This document shows positions 1-11,101 of a stretch of 43,807 bases of DNA, in pieces. Location: contig JAKSYS010000526.1 of NCBI GenBank assembly GCA_022925895.1, positions 1-43,807 of the forward strand, given 5' to 3'. The notes under the pieces are model-generated. The model was not told the origin of the DNA. It did not search any database and saw nothing but the letters and a program-made list of their open reading frames with translations. The DNA comes from Fragilaria crotonensis (taxonomy: Eukaryota > Bacillariophyta > Fragilariophyceae > Fragilariales > Fragilariaceae). Each line of letters starts with the position of its first letter. The stretch's first letter is position 1. The translations under genes and the position numbers were made by a program.

Positions 1-485
1 ACTACCGTAGTATACCAGGTATAAATGTAGGGAACATCGATACACTGTAGTACTAGTACTGGTACTTGTACTTTGTACGGTACTGTTCCAAGATTTGGGG
101 GTTCCGGTTCATTACTCATGTCTCATTAGTAGAATTTACGCGATTTTATTACCAGGTGAACAAGGAAACCGCCTCACGGCGAACCGGAGTGACAGAGGTG
201 ACTCGGGATTCGGGATGACATTTCGGAGAGGTCCCAAATAGGCGAGCGTGCATGATTTCAGATGGTTTGAAAACATACGAGCTGCTACACAGAGCCTCTG
301 TAGAATTTCTCAATCCAACAAGAATTCTCGGTCGTAATTAAGGACGAATTACAGGATGTTTGCTATGGTGTGTTCGTACGAGTGCGTCGTAGGCACTCAA
401 GGCAAGACCGCAGTCTGTCGTTGCCATATCAACCCCAAAACAGCAAGACCGACGACAGACCTTGGGAATAGGACAACAACAGACC
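1..485. other. Intergenic region upstream of first gene
   Basis: No coding sequence is recognised here. The first hundred bases are rich in GTAC-containing short repeats of the kind seen in many other gaps of this window. The rest is presumably the 5' flank of the gene starting at 486. No TATA box or other promoter element could be assigned with confidence. Confidence 0.5.
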
Positions 486-1508
486 ATGAGTGAAGAAACG
501 GACGGACAGATCGACTTGACTCCGGATGCTTTGCCCCGCGATCCAGTGGATGCAGATGAAGTTGCCGCTGCTGTTGCCGCAGTAGCCAACGATGCCGCTG
601 CGACAGCTGCCGATGAGAAGAGTGCGGAGGAGGCTGCAATTGAAGCAGCGGTAGGGGAAGAAGCATCTGTGCTGATCTCGGAAGCTGCGGCTGGTAAGTT
701 TTATCTTTGTGTTGTTGTTATATCTGATTTGTGGATGTTTGACTTTGCACACACAAACTCATCACGTTTGCACAATGTCAATTCTAATTTCCCATTATCC
801 TTCATCAATCCCACAGCTGCCGCCGCCGCTGCAGCAGCAGCGTCTGTAGCAGATCAATCTGCAGAAGCCGATGAAGCCACAATGGCTGCGTTGAACGTTA
901 CCAAAAACGAAGAAGTCGAAGATGATGATGACGAGGACGACGATGATGATGACGACGACGCGAACGCTCGTCGTAATGAGCAACGCCGTAAGCGTTACCG
1001 CGAAGCCAAGGTGGATGACTCCTCCAGCAAAGATGATGGCGACAAATCTCCAAAGAAGGCGCAGACCCATGAATCTCAACTTGCCGCACGTCGTTTGAAG
1101 GATCGTCAGCGCTACGCGAACATGACGGACGAACAGCGCCAGGTATACAATGCGAAACGCCGGGAACAGTACCATCGCCAGACGGAATTGAGTCGCATCA
1201 AGAGAAGAGAGCGCGAGAGATCCCGATACCACGCCCTCACCACGGATATGGCCAAGGACCGGAATGCGCGTCGAGCTCGATTGGAACGAGAACGTTATCA
1301 GAAATTGAGGCCCACGGAGCTGGAAAACAAGAATCGACGCAGGAGAGAGCGAGCAGCGTTGGCTCGACAAAAGAAGGAAGCTGCGGCCGCAGCTGCCGTT
1401 GCGGCCGCCGCCGTGGGAGAGGAACCTGATGTGAAAATGGAAGAAACACCTGTGCCCTCCGATGTGCCTGTTGCCGTGAAGACGGATGATGAAATGGTGT
1501 CTGTCTAG
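486..1508 (+). CDS. Acidic/basic nuclear-type protein with RRxRY repeats
   Basis: Two exons, 486-693 and 817-1508, give 299 residues. The intron (GTAAGT...CCACAG, 123 nt) is a multiple of three and has no stop, so retaining it would add 41 residues. The start is the first ATG (MSEETDGQ); an in-frame TTG lies 24 nt upstream. The N-terminal third is alanine/glutamate rich. An uninterrupted Asp/Glu run follows, then a strongly basic region in which a unit resembling R-x-R-Y-x-x-[LM]-x-x-[DE]...N-[AR]-[KR]-R-R recurs about every 20-25 residues. This spacing and charge recall the 23-residue STPR repeat of the DNA-binding protein FMBP-1, but that link is by eye only. A poly-Ala stretch and an acidic tail close the protein. 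A nuclear, nucleic-acid-binding role is inferred from composition; the function is unknown. Confidence 0.7.
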   Translation: MSEETDGQIDLTPDALPRDPVDADEVAAAVAAVANDAAATAADEKSAEEAAIEAAVGEEASVLISEAAAGKFYLCVVVISDLWMFDFAHTNSSRLHNVNSNFPLSFINPTAAAAAAAAASVADQSAEADEATMAALNVTKNEEVEDDDDEDDDDDDDDANARRNEQRRKRYREAKVDDSSSKDDGDKSPKKAQTHESQLAARRLKDRQRYANMTDEQRQVYNAKRREQYHRQTELSRIKRRERERSRYHALTTDMAKDRNARRARLERERYQKLRPTELENKNRRRRERAALARQKKEAAAAAAVAAAAVGEEPDVKMEETPVPSDVPVAVKTDDEMVSV

Positions 1509-2779
1509 GGACGACAACGCTAAGTTCATAGAGGCCATGACAACATGATGCATGAGGGTATTGGGTATGATGTATGATCATTCCTTCTAAGTACGTAACG
1601 ACAGTAAGCAACTGCATACAAGGGCTAGATTTGCACTAATGGTTGTCATCAAGGAGTCCACTTTCAGTTCAGTGTCTGGACTCCAGGTATTGTGGCTTGC
1701 AATGTTCAATCATACGTCATCAGGTGTGTCATGTGCAATGGACATCATTGAATGTACTGAATCAAAGTGGAGGAATGAGACAAGAAACTCCATAACGATA
1801 GAAAGATTGTGTCAGGGGAAAGCATAATCTTCATTGCACTCAAAGTACTGCCGTTCCTCTTTGGCATGTAGCTTGTTGTAGATGGCAACTTTTCTCAGGA
1901 GGGTGGAGACAAATGAAGGTTTGAAGGTTTGAAGGTTTCTGTAATGCACATCATTCATCATTTCATTGAATAAAAATTGAGAGTAGATACTTCACTGTAC
2001 ATTTAAATTTCTTCTGCTTTGCTGGACCTATCGACTACGGGAGTACAAGTATGTCGCACTCGTACCAGCACAAGTTGCACCTGGTACCATGAAGGAGTAT
2101 GTCGTATGTCATATGTCGGAGTACCTGGTACAAGTACCTGGAGGTTCCGGGATATCCTCATAACAGGAGATGGTATTGCGAATCCTGTAGAAGGTCAATA
2201 TGTGCTCTATAAGACGAAATTCCGGAACCTCCTGGTACTACTATGTCATACTTTATTCTTTATTTGACTGAGCGCTGGGATGGTACTTCTTTACTTGGTA
2301 CAAACCGTAGTAGAGCAGCATTAGTGTTCTCCCAATACCAGGTACCAGAGGTACCGTACTCGTCAGTAAAAAGTGAGGTGAAGTGATCCTATCGCCTCGA
2401 TTTCTTGCACTTCGTATAGTGTGCTACTACCGGTAGTAGAGTGCAGGAATTTGACTTGTCACAAGGCGCTGATTCTGACATTCTGACATCATCAACAAGC
2501 GTACGGTTCGTACTGTATGTATAATATATGTACAGTACATGTACAGGGCAGTGGTATAGTATATTCCAATCGTTGATGTCATCGTATGCATATATATAAT
2601 GAAGATAGAAGATACGCCCCGGTTGGTCCTGTATTCGGAAGAATGGAATTGTGAAATCACTCCAATTGCCATCAGTGGCCCGGAACATCGACCCGAAGAT
2701 TCGTATTCCACCTCTCTCACATCAACTACCTGGTACTGTCAAACTTTCATCGTTCCCATCCAATTGATTTGACACCAAC
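1509..2779. other. Intergenic, GTAC-rich, no gene seen
   Basis: No convincing coding sequence. A 9-mer (TTTGAAGGT) is repeated three times in a row near 1917-1943. From about 2040 to 2380 the sequence is dense in overlapping GTACC/GGTAC/AGTAC words, and a further palindromic patch (ATGTACAGTACATGTACAG) lies near 2526-2545. The last hundred bases are probably the 5' flank of the PFK-2 gene. Confidence 0.5.
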
Positions 2780-4903
2780 ATGCCGCACAGCAATGCTCCC
2801 GCCCTGTATTATGCCAAGGGCTCTGAAGAGGTTGCAAGTGAAACAGCGTTGACTTTGAAAAAGTTGGAACAGGTGAGTTAAACGTCTGTGGCCAGCCATA
2901 CCTCGCACCTGTTAGATATACTCTTGGGTACTGCCTGCTGGAGCCATGCTACCAGTACTTCGTATCTTGGTCGCCGTGCAACCTTCTGCGTACGGCCGGT
3001 ATTTCTCCTGATTTGAAAATTGAAACAAGTTGGTTCAGTGTCCTCTACTACGTCGAACGTCATTTGCCTCAAGTCTCTCAGACCTCCTTGTACATTCACC
3101 AATCTCTCTCTCACACACTTGCAACTCCCGATGACATGATTTATTGTAAATAATGCCAGCGACGCAATCTAACACGTGACTCGGAGCGCCTCATCATTGT
3201 CCTCGTCGGCCTCCCGGCGCGCGGCAAATCATTCATTTCCCGCAAACTCCTTAATTTTCTCAATTGGAGTGGGTACGCCTGTCGAACCTTCAATGTTGGG
3301 AAATACCGTCGCGAGGCATATTCACACGCTGCGGAAGAGGGCGAAAATGAGGCCCGAGCAGAAGTGGGTGCGTGCGATGCCAACTTTTTTGATTCCAAGA
3401 ATGAAGCCGCGGCCAGAATGAGACAAGAGGCTGCCGATCTGGCACTCCGGGATATGTTGAAGTGGTTGGACCGAGAAGATGAAGCGATGGACGACGACTC
3501 GTCCATTTCGCACAAGCCCGGAGTGGACAGGATTGCCATTTTTGATGCCACGAATTCGACGAATGCTCGGAGGACCTGGATTTTGGAAGAAAGCACATCT
3601 CCGACTAAACGCGCGGGAAAGGCAACTGGCGTGGTGTTTGTCGAGAGTATCTGCGACGACGAAGAGCTGCTTCGACAAAACTACAAATTCAAGGTCAGCA
3701 GCAGTCCTGATTTTAAGGACATGGACGAAGAAACGGCACTGCAAGACCTCAGAAACCGCGTTGCCAAGTATGAAGAAACCTATGAGACGATCACCGACGA
3801 CAGCCAATCGTACATCAAGATATTCAACCTTTCATCCAAGCTCATGGTTAATCATATCTACGGTCGCATGGCAAAGGTGATTGTACCGGCTATCATGGCT
3901 TGGAATGTTGGCACGCGCCCGGTTTTCCTTTGTCGTCCTGGCAAGACGCCCCATACAGTCCGAACTGATGGAGAGGACTACCTCTTGCGCAGCGATAGCA
4001 GGATTTCAGATCTGTCCAGTCACAACAGTCGAAAAGGTAGGGCAGAAAAGCTCGGACCGGAGGGTATTCGCTTCCGCGACGCGCTGGAAGAATTTATGCG
4101 AGACGAGGCCCTTGAATTTCTAATGAAACAGCAGGCCATTGCAAGCCACCCAGCTCTCTATACTGGTACTTCCATCACGGGCCTCTCGTCGTTCAGGCGG
4201 GAAGTTGGGTTGCACGGCGATGAACTACCGTTCGCGTGCACGATTCTAACGAGTACCATGCCTCGCGCCGCAGATACGGCAATGTGGGAAACATTCAGTT
4301 TTCCAGTATCGATGAATCCTCACCTCAATCCACTCGATAAGGGTGACTTTGAGGGTATGGAGCTTGATGAAATCCGCGTTGAAGATCCCAAATGGTACGC
4401 TCGTTTGGAAGCGGATCCGTATGCGACTCGGTAAGTGGGCCAATTGCAAAATGTGTTGGTGCGTTGGTGGCCGCATGTCTCACGAACCCTGCATCTGTAG
4501 CTTTCCCGGTGGCGAGTCGTATAAGGATTTGATCAAGAGACTGGAGTCACCAATCATTGATTTGGAACAGCAAACTGCGCCAGTACTCATCGTCAGTCAT
4601 GTCAGTGTGTTGCAAGCTCTAATTGCATACTTTCGTCAGTCTCCTGCCGATCAGTGCATGAATATTGAGGTACCCATGCATACGGTTCTCAAGTTTACGC
4701 CGTCACGAGGAGGAGGTTGGGTGGAAAGCCGCCATGATTTGATTCCCGAAGACGACACCCAAGTCAACGCCGAAGAAAAGATTTATTCCATCGCATCTGA
4801 ATCTGAGCTTAGTGCACTTTCCTTCGTCGATCAAGTTGCGTCATCACCTATTTGGGGCGACCATATACCGACATCACCAGTCTCGCACAAGATTGTGCGA
4901 TAA
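2780..4903 (+). CDS. PFKFB: 6-phosphofructo-2-kinase/fructose-2,6-bisphosphatase, phosphatase site degenerate
   Basis: Three exons, 2780-2872, 3160-4430 and 4501-4903 (introns 287 and 70 nt), give 588 residues. The family makes and breaks fructose-2,6-bisphosphate, the cytosolic switch between glycolysis and gluconeogenesis. The kinase half is intact by eye: Walker A GLPARGKS at residues 48-55, then FNVGKYRR, NFFDSKNE and IFDATNSTNARR. The bisphosphatase half is recognisable (RFPGGESYKDL, IVSHVSVLQALIAYF, PMHTVLKFTP). However, the phospho-histidine motif LCRHGE reads LCRPGK, with Pro291 where the catalytic His should be, and the region matching the acid/base Glu reads NPLDKG (about residue 422). 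His488 and Arg400, matching other phosphatase residues, remain. The likely result is a kinase-only enzyme. The short leader before the kinase lacks an obvious targeting signal. The convergent neighbour ends only 91 bp downstream. Confidence 0.93.
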
Positions 4904-4994
4904 TCGTAATTGCTATAAAATGTGATCAACATTACTGCTATTTGCTGTGTACATTCATGCGACTGTCGCGGCTTCTCTAGAAGTGGCTTCAAGA

Positions 4995-5606
4995 TCAGTT
5001 GTCGTTGAGATTAACCATCTTCAACACATAACTCATCAAGGGGCTGCTGCGAATAAATTGTGACCCTCGTAGTAACAATGAATCATTGTTCTCTGGAGGC
5101 AGATTCAGTATTGATATGGTTAGATGCGGAGCTCCATCATCTGGTTGCAGACCACTGTCCATCTCAATCTGCTCATCCATGATATCTTGGAGAATATCAC
5201 ACAAATTCTTGTTGTCAGATCTTCCAGGGATATTGATATCAATATCCTCTCCACGACCTGATTCCTCCACCACCTTGGCAATGTTCCGCTGAAATCGCGA
5301 TTCACTGGATGCCTTAGCCCCTGCGTGAACAACTCGTGCGTTTCCGAGGCTGTTTTCTAGTGATGCCATGAGTTTAGCCGTTGATTGCTCGTTCAGGCGA
5401 ATGTTGGTGTATTTGCTCTCGGAGTCCGTTCCACGTCCTTTGAACAGTTTGGGACATGACAGGAGATGATATCCAGTCGCTGATGTAGCAGATGACTTCT
5501 CCAATGAGAGGTGATCAACAGCTGTTGCCGCCAAAAAGTATAGAGAAGCTATGCCGCAGAAGACGCATAGTACGTCCACCGTAATGAACAGGCAGGTCTT
5601 ATTCAT
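4995..5606 (-). CDS. Small signal-anchored membrane protein, unknown function
   Basis: Single exon, 203 residues. The chosen ATG (MNKTCLF) lies just before a hydrophobic segment at about residues 7-30 (ITVDVLCVFCGIASLYFLAA), which could be a signal anchor or an uncleaved signal peptide. The open frame continues 70 codons upstream, but that part crosses a GTGTAGT tandem repeat and looks like 5' untranslated sequence. The remaining 170 residues are hydrophilic, with an acidic central region (GRGEDIDINIPGRSDNKN) and no motif I recognise. It lies tail to tail with the PFK-2/FBPase-2 gene. Coding status is supported mainly by frame length and the leader segment. Confidence 0.5.
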   Translation of the reverse strand: MNKTCLFITVDVLCVFCGIASLYFLAATAVDHLSLEKSSATSATGYHLLSCPKLFKGRGTDSESKYTNIRLNEQSTAKLMASLENSLGNARVVHAGAKASSESRFQRNIAKVVEESGRGEDIDINIPGRSDNKNLCDILQDIMDEQIEMDSGLQPDDGAPHLTISILNLPPENNDSLLLRGSQFIRSSPLMSYVLKMVNLNDN

Positions 5607-7439
5607 TTTTTCGATAAGCCGAGCTTTGAGCTTTGTGATTTGTGATGTGGGGAAAGTGTTGCTTTTTTCCTTTGTCTTGCTGGTAACTGGGAAAAGTACA
5701 AGTAGTGTGTAGTGTGTAGTGTGTACTACGTCGACACGAGCTTCAACGAGAGAACTGGCCGTTTCATTCAGCGATATTGAGGAAAGTGCCAGGTACAGTA
5801 CTGTACGTGGATGCACGTACCGTTTTCAAATTCGCTCCACCCACGTATGCAGGGGGCACGATTGGGATAACGGCCTCACGAAAATGAGATCACGAGTCCC
5901 TGTCGAGAAGGACTACCGGTATATGTGGATACAATCTGTCAGTTGACAATTCATACTACACTACATACAGAAATCGAAGTGCCTGTGACAGTAAGGAATA
6001 CTATATGACATAAAGGTGATGTCTTCTGCACAAGGACATTGGTTGGGGCTTAAGACACAATCTGTAAGGCAATTATCCTAACCTAAAGTCCGTTTGAAGT
6101 TTATCGCCAAGTAATGTGCCGTGGATGATTCGACCAGGTCTGGGAAGCCTGTGATTTGGTACTCCAGGGTCATCCTGTAGTATGACATATAGAGTTGGAG
6201 AACCTGGTACTGGAGCACCAACCAGAAAGTTCGCAAAGCTTCGAATCTGCTCCTCAACACCCCCAAAGTGCACGTCTGCGCCACCAATGTAGCGAGGGTG
6301 AGAGGGGCAAAGGACATGTAGGATGTACATATAGGAAGTAGGATGTGGGATGTGGTAGTAAATCTAACTTTTGGTGTCCGACGATCCGGAGAATTACCTG
6401 TATCTTGGAAAAACTACTGTAGTGATAATCGGATCTACAAAAACATTTTCATCATGACATCATCCCCTGTGACGGGGTCTGTGGTCTGTGCCACAGTGGC
6501 CGAAGACTGTTAATGCTGGAGCGGAATGTCTATGTTAATGGGAGCAACTGTTTGGCACACAGGTTTGGACACTATTTGGCCATTTTGGAAAGGGCTAACA
6601 GATAAACTAGCACTCAAATTCTGTTCCAATTTGGTGTCTGGATCAAAGAACTCAATACAAGAGCAATCAAGTTTTAGATGCATTGAAGCAACATCAATCA
6701 AATGGGGGCCAGAAACATGCTGCACCAGCATTGCTTGTAGATGAAACCTTTTGCTGCTCACCATGGAGGCATCTAATATAATCCACAATTAGCTATGAAT
6801 AGGATGAAATGGGGGAAGGGCGCGCAAGCACAGCAACTGCATATCCTCATCTATTATGAAGAAGTTTCAGTGGGCAACAGAAGTGGCATTTGCATTCAAC
6901 TTATTTATTCATTTTCATCAACAGTTTAGTCTGTCTCTGGTTGTGTTTTGTACTTCAGGAGTACAGCCTGCTGGCTAAGGGCCTCCCTCATCGGAGTGAA
7001 AAGTTGCGATGAAAAATTGAACCCCCCCCCCCAACTTTTTTGGCGTTTCCCGGCCTTATCAAATAAAGGTTGCTTAAAACCGAAATGGACAGTTGAGATC
7101 CTTGGAGTCGAATGAATCATCTCGGCAATGCATGGTATCTTTGGAAGAACGACATCCACTGTTGTTGTCGAACGAAGGACCACGAGCATCAGCCAATCCA
7201 ATAGGTTGTGGGAGCACACATGCTACCGGTTCACTCCTCCTTTGCTATTTTGGTGTCCTGCTGGTCATTAAAGTGGAATTGACAAGTGCATAGGAATATC
7301 TCAAAGAACTGCTAGGTGAACGCCGACTATTTCAAATGTTTGAAGTGGTGATAGGTGAGTGACATTTTCAAATGTTTCTTGAAGTGGTGATGTCTTCCAA
7401 GATTGCAATCTCGCAACGCGTACTGTGCTTGAAGGAAAG

Positions 7440-8095
7440 TTGTCCCAAGTACACCGAATGTGTGCTCCGTTGTTGCAGTATTCGGAGTACTCCGAGTACT
7501 TTGAGTAGCTACTTCGAGTACTATGATGAAGCGAAGCACAGCGAAAGCGATTGATGTTCTGCGAGCTCCGAGTACACCGAGTGTGTACTACATCATCTCA
7601 GTACTAGGATTACTCCGAGCATAGCTACTTCGATTACGAAGAAGAAGCGAACAAGCACAGCGGAAGCAATTGTTGTACTCCGAGTTGTTCCGAGTACACC
7701 GAGTGTGTACTCCCTTGTTGTCGCAGTAGCTTGAAGAGATTTTTGTACACTTCGAGTACATGAACGAAGAAGAAGCGAAGAAGTTGTAGTGCTCCGAGTA
7801 CTGCGAGTAGGTACCTTGACTTCGAATATTGTTGTACTTTGAGTGCAAAGAGGAAGCGATTGTACTCAAAGTACAGAGAGCAAGGAATCTATTGTTGTAG
7901 AGATCCGAGTACGGATTGTTGGACTTCAAGGACGAAGAGGGAGCAAAGAGGAGGATGCAATTGTTGTTCTATCAGTGCTACGAGTACAAAGAGTTACTAG
8001 ACTAATACTCATTATACTTTGAGTACAATGAGGAAGAAAAAAAGCTACACTGACGACGAAGGAGGATGCTTTAGATGTAGTAGTAGTACTCGGAG
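7440..8095. repeat. Degenerate ~120-bp tandem array built on CGAGTAC
   Basis: Units starting with CTCCGAGTAC, often followed by ACCGAGTGTGTACT, begin near 7444, 7566, 7688, 7792, 7902 and 7974. The first three are about 122 bp apart and later ones are shorter and more diverged. Each unit tends to end with a purine-rich GAAGAAGAAGCGA or GAGGAAGCGATT block and then TTGTTGTACT. The array is not open in any single frame. A smaller duplication (TTCAAATGTTT...GAAGTGGTGAT) precedes it at 7331-7392. Confidence 0.65.
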
Positions 8096-10423
8096 AACAA
8101 CGAGATGTCCACATAAGTCCGAATGATGTTTGGTTCAGTCCCACCACCAGCTGTGTTCTTTGTTGGTCAAAGATGTTTACTCAGTGAATGGACGTGTCAG
8201 CTGTCAAAGGCACTTGAGGGACGAGCCATAGACCTCCATAGACCCATTCTCATAGTTTCTGGTGCCTTGTTGTCACACCGTATCCAGCCACCAAATCTCG
8301 TGAAGTGAACCAGCCAGCATATCATACTCCTCCTCCTGACAGAATATGATGATCATATTCTCATTGCAATACACTCCTGCCCTTACCTTTAATGTAGTGC
8401 ACTACAGTATACTATCATTACTAGTATCTGGTACTACAATACAATGGCCATGTATAGTACGTGGATATACCAGTAGACTACCAATACAACAATACAGTGC
8501 TACAATAGAACACTGATCCTGTCTGACAGTACAACTGTACAACACTATGTGATTAAACAGTAGTTATGAGAACTTACCTTGACAACTATTGGAGTCTCCA
8601 TTAGACTCCAAGAATATCAAAGAAGATCATTTTCAATCCCATCAAGGATTGGAGTGATCTCAAGCTTGTTGTTAATCAGTCTCATTACTTTTAACCTACA
8701 TTCATCACTCTAACAAACTACAAAACTTTTCTGCAACGAAAACTGCTGATAACTTCAAACATAGGGCACTCATCACCTCTTCAAACCCCCCCTGGGGAGG
8801 AGGAGACGAGGATTTCACCTTTGGGACCTGTCAATAGTATCTAGGCTGCTGGCAATGAACAAGAATTGCTTCTACTAGGTCTCATTGTCCAACTACTAGG
8901 TACTATTACAACTACTTTTTATGCCTTTCACATTATTCTTCCTTGGTGTACATTATATGGCTGTATTAGTAGATTGCCTGCTTTATCCTTTTTATCCACA
9001 CAATTTTCTGATTTAGTTTTCACTAATATGTTCTGTCAGTCATCCGTAAATGTGTACACCGAATAGGAACTTGTCACGTACCCCATCACCGCTGACCATG
9101 ACCGTTGTAGCGGCTTCACCAACCCCGTGGCAAAGTTATCCCAAGCACCATTTGTGTGGTTACTTTCGTGACGATTGGGAAGCAAGAAAGCTTGAATCCA
9201 ACCAAATCAGAAAGGTTTCAGATGATGAATGCTATTGTATGAATGCCCATGCCAATGCTTACCATCACTTTGGAAATCCAAGCGGATGGAGTCAATAGCT
9301 ACTAGTACATTATTCTCGGTTGCTTTGTTTCGGAGGACTTTGGAGAATAAAAACGATAATCCTGGATAAGGAACCCCTCTTGGTGCACACCAGAGTAGCA
9401 CCTGTGGTGTCGATCTCTATTGCTTCTTCTCACCTGAGCCATAAAGAATCTTGTTTCTGTTAGCAGGAGTTAGGCTCCTCCTCAGGATTCAAAAACTGAA
9501 TCCTCCTCTACACCTTGCCTTTCAAATGTCAACAATAATCTCAGATCGGGTATCATTATTTCTCCGACCAGAGCTCGTCCCCTGGACTCTCAATACACTT
9601 CTTCTACCAATACTACAGTGGGAGTGGTTGATGAATGAGTAGTAGCCCATCCATTATCTCAGAAGCATGGCCAACATCAGGAGAGAGAAAAATGCCATCA
9701 TCACAGAGCTTGTGCTCCAGCAGCATGTGCGATCCAAATGGAAGGGGGGTCAGTTTAGTCAACCCAGCACCACTTTCCAGCCTCCCTCGGATACACCACT
9801 CAAGACTGCCAAAACAATCTTGACCTATGCTAACCGTGGGAGTAGCAACCTATGGGGATGAATGGGATTCTTTCAACAAACACAACTCTTTCAGTACTAG
9901 GAAGGATCCGCTAGTAGAGAATTGTTGCTGTCCCACATGTGGGTAACAGTCCCGAGATATGAATCCACATAACCCAATGTTGTCCTTATGCTGACTGAAT
10001 GGAATGGTGAATGACCACCTTGGTTGCAATCGATGCTACATGTGTGGAATAGCACAAGGATCCTCAATTATGTCAAATCCTACGCACCTCAGTCGCCGGC
10101 TGGTAGTTTACACTCGTTACTGTACACGACATGAGACCAGCTACTGTCGCTCGTACTCCAGTACGCTAGTATTCGTGTGCACCCCCTTCATACTGTACCC
10201 CTACTCCAGTACAACTTTGAGCTCGGAGTACATTGTAGCAACTTGTATGCTGTATATTTCGTGTTTGTTACTGTGCAACGCAGTACAAGTACTGGAAGGT
10301 CCGGCCCAAGCACGTTTCGCGATTAACAAGATGTACCTTAAGGATGTGCGCGCCAGCTAATGACCGGCCGGCGTGATGAGAGCTTGTTAGGATCTTTGTC
10401 GTATCATTCGAGCTGGCAAGGTT

Positions 10424-10690
10424 CAGCAAATGTCAGCAGATTTCTTTTTCGTCAGCAAATGTCAGCAGATTTGCTTTTCGTCAGCAAATGTCAGCAAACT
10501 TGATTCTCGTCAGCAAACGTCAGAAGATGTCAGCATCACCGTAGCTTTTGTACTGGAAAAAACTCGTTTTCGTCATCATATGTCAGAAAATGTCAGCAGA
10601 TTCGAATTTCGTCAGCAGACGTCAGCAAATTCGTTTTTTGTCAGCGGATGTCAGCAGATCTGTCTTTTCGTCAGCAAGTGTCAGCAAAAC
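10424..10690. repeat. 29-bp tandem repeat, CAGCAAATGTCAGCAGATTT type
   Basis: Four consecutive units start at 10424, 10453, 10482 and 10511, exactly 29 bp apart: CAGCAAATGTCAGCAGATTT plus a CTTTTTCGT-like tail. After a diverged stretch with an insertion (about 10530-10575), further imperfect copies continue to 10690. Each unit holds an internal duplication of the word GTCAGCA. Because 29 is not a multiple of three, the open frame crossing it (10430-10870) is unlikely to be a protein. Confidence 0.85.
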
Positions 10691-11101
10691 GACGATGACG
10701 CTGGCATAACCAGTTTAGCACCAGCCAGACACAGAACGGAAATGATTTTCGCCTCCGGCCAGCGTGAATTCGACCTTGATTCACGACTAAGCGTGTATTG
10801 CCGGACCTTCCTGGAGAACTCGTGCACTAGAGTAGCTACGGTAGTACCTGGTATTACTTGTAATATATAGAATAGGCGGAAGGCGGATGAGATATCTGGA
10901 ATGGAAATTCTCATTCCTATCTACTCTATGCATATACTGTACTCAAGTACAAGGTCGTGCAGTAGAATTGCATAAGTGCCCTACCATGGTACTCGTACGT
11001 ACGGTGCAATAGTCCAATTCATGAATGACTTGACATCTGACAATTTGTTCTCTGTCGTCAATTCTTTGAAAGAATAACTTCATTGCCTCGCCACTGCTAC
11101 C

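Larger units (their letters stand above)
5607..11101. other. Gene-poor 5.5-kb region with decayed repeats
   Basis: No gene could be supported on either strand. It starts with a GTGTAGT 7-mer repeat (about 5702-5725), has an 11-base C run near 7022-7032, then a degenerate tandem array at 7440-8095 and a 29-bp tandem array at 10424-10690, each listed separately. Short frames at 6510-6788 (-), 6926-7219 (-), 9050-9298 (+), 9207-9401 (-) and 9667-9861 (+) look like fragments of decayed coding or transposon sequence but match no family I know. From 10100 to 10300 the sequence is GTAC-rich. The last hundred bases should be the 5' flank of the gene at 11102. Confidence 0.55.

Noticed and set aside
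795-1553. Long minus-strand frame opposite the first gene
   Set aside because: It is the antisense shadow of the Asp/Arg-rich exon and contains no motif; the plus-strand model explains the region with proper splice sites.
6510-6788. 92-codon minus-strand frame with ATG
   Set aside because: No recognisable domain, isolated in the gene-poor region, no supporting neighbouring exon.
10424-10690. CRISPR-like repeat spacing
   Set aside because: Units are directly adjacent with no unique spacers, and the genome is eukaryotic.
10430-10870. 146-codon ATG frame across the 29-bp repeat
   Set aside because: The repeat period is not a multiple of three, so successive units are read in different frames. 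The protein has no recognisable composition or motif.
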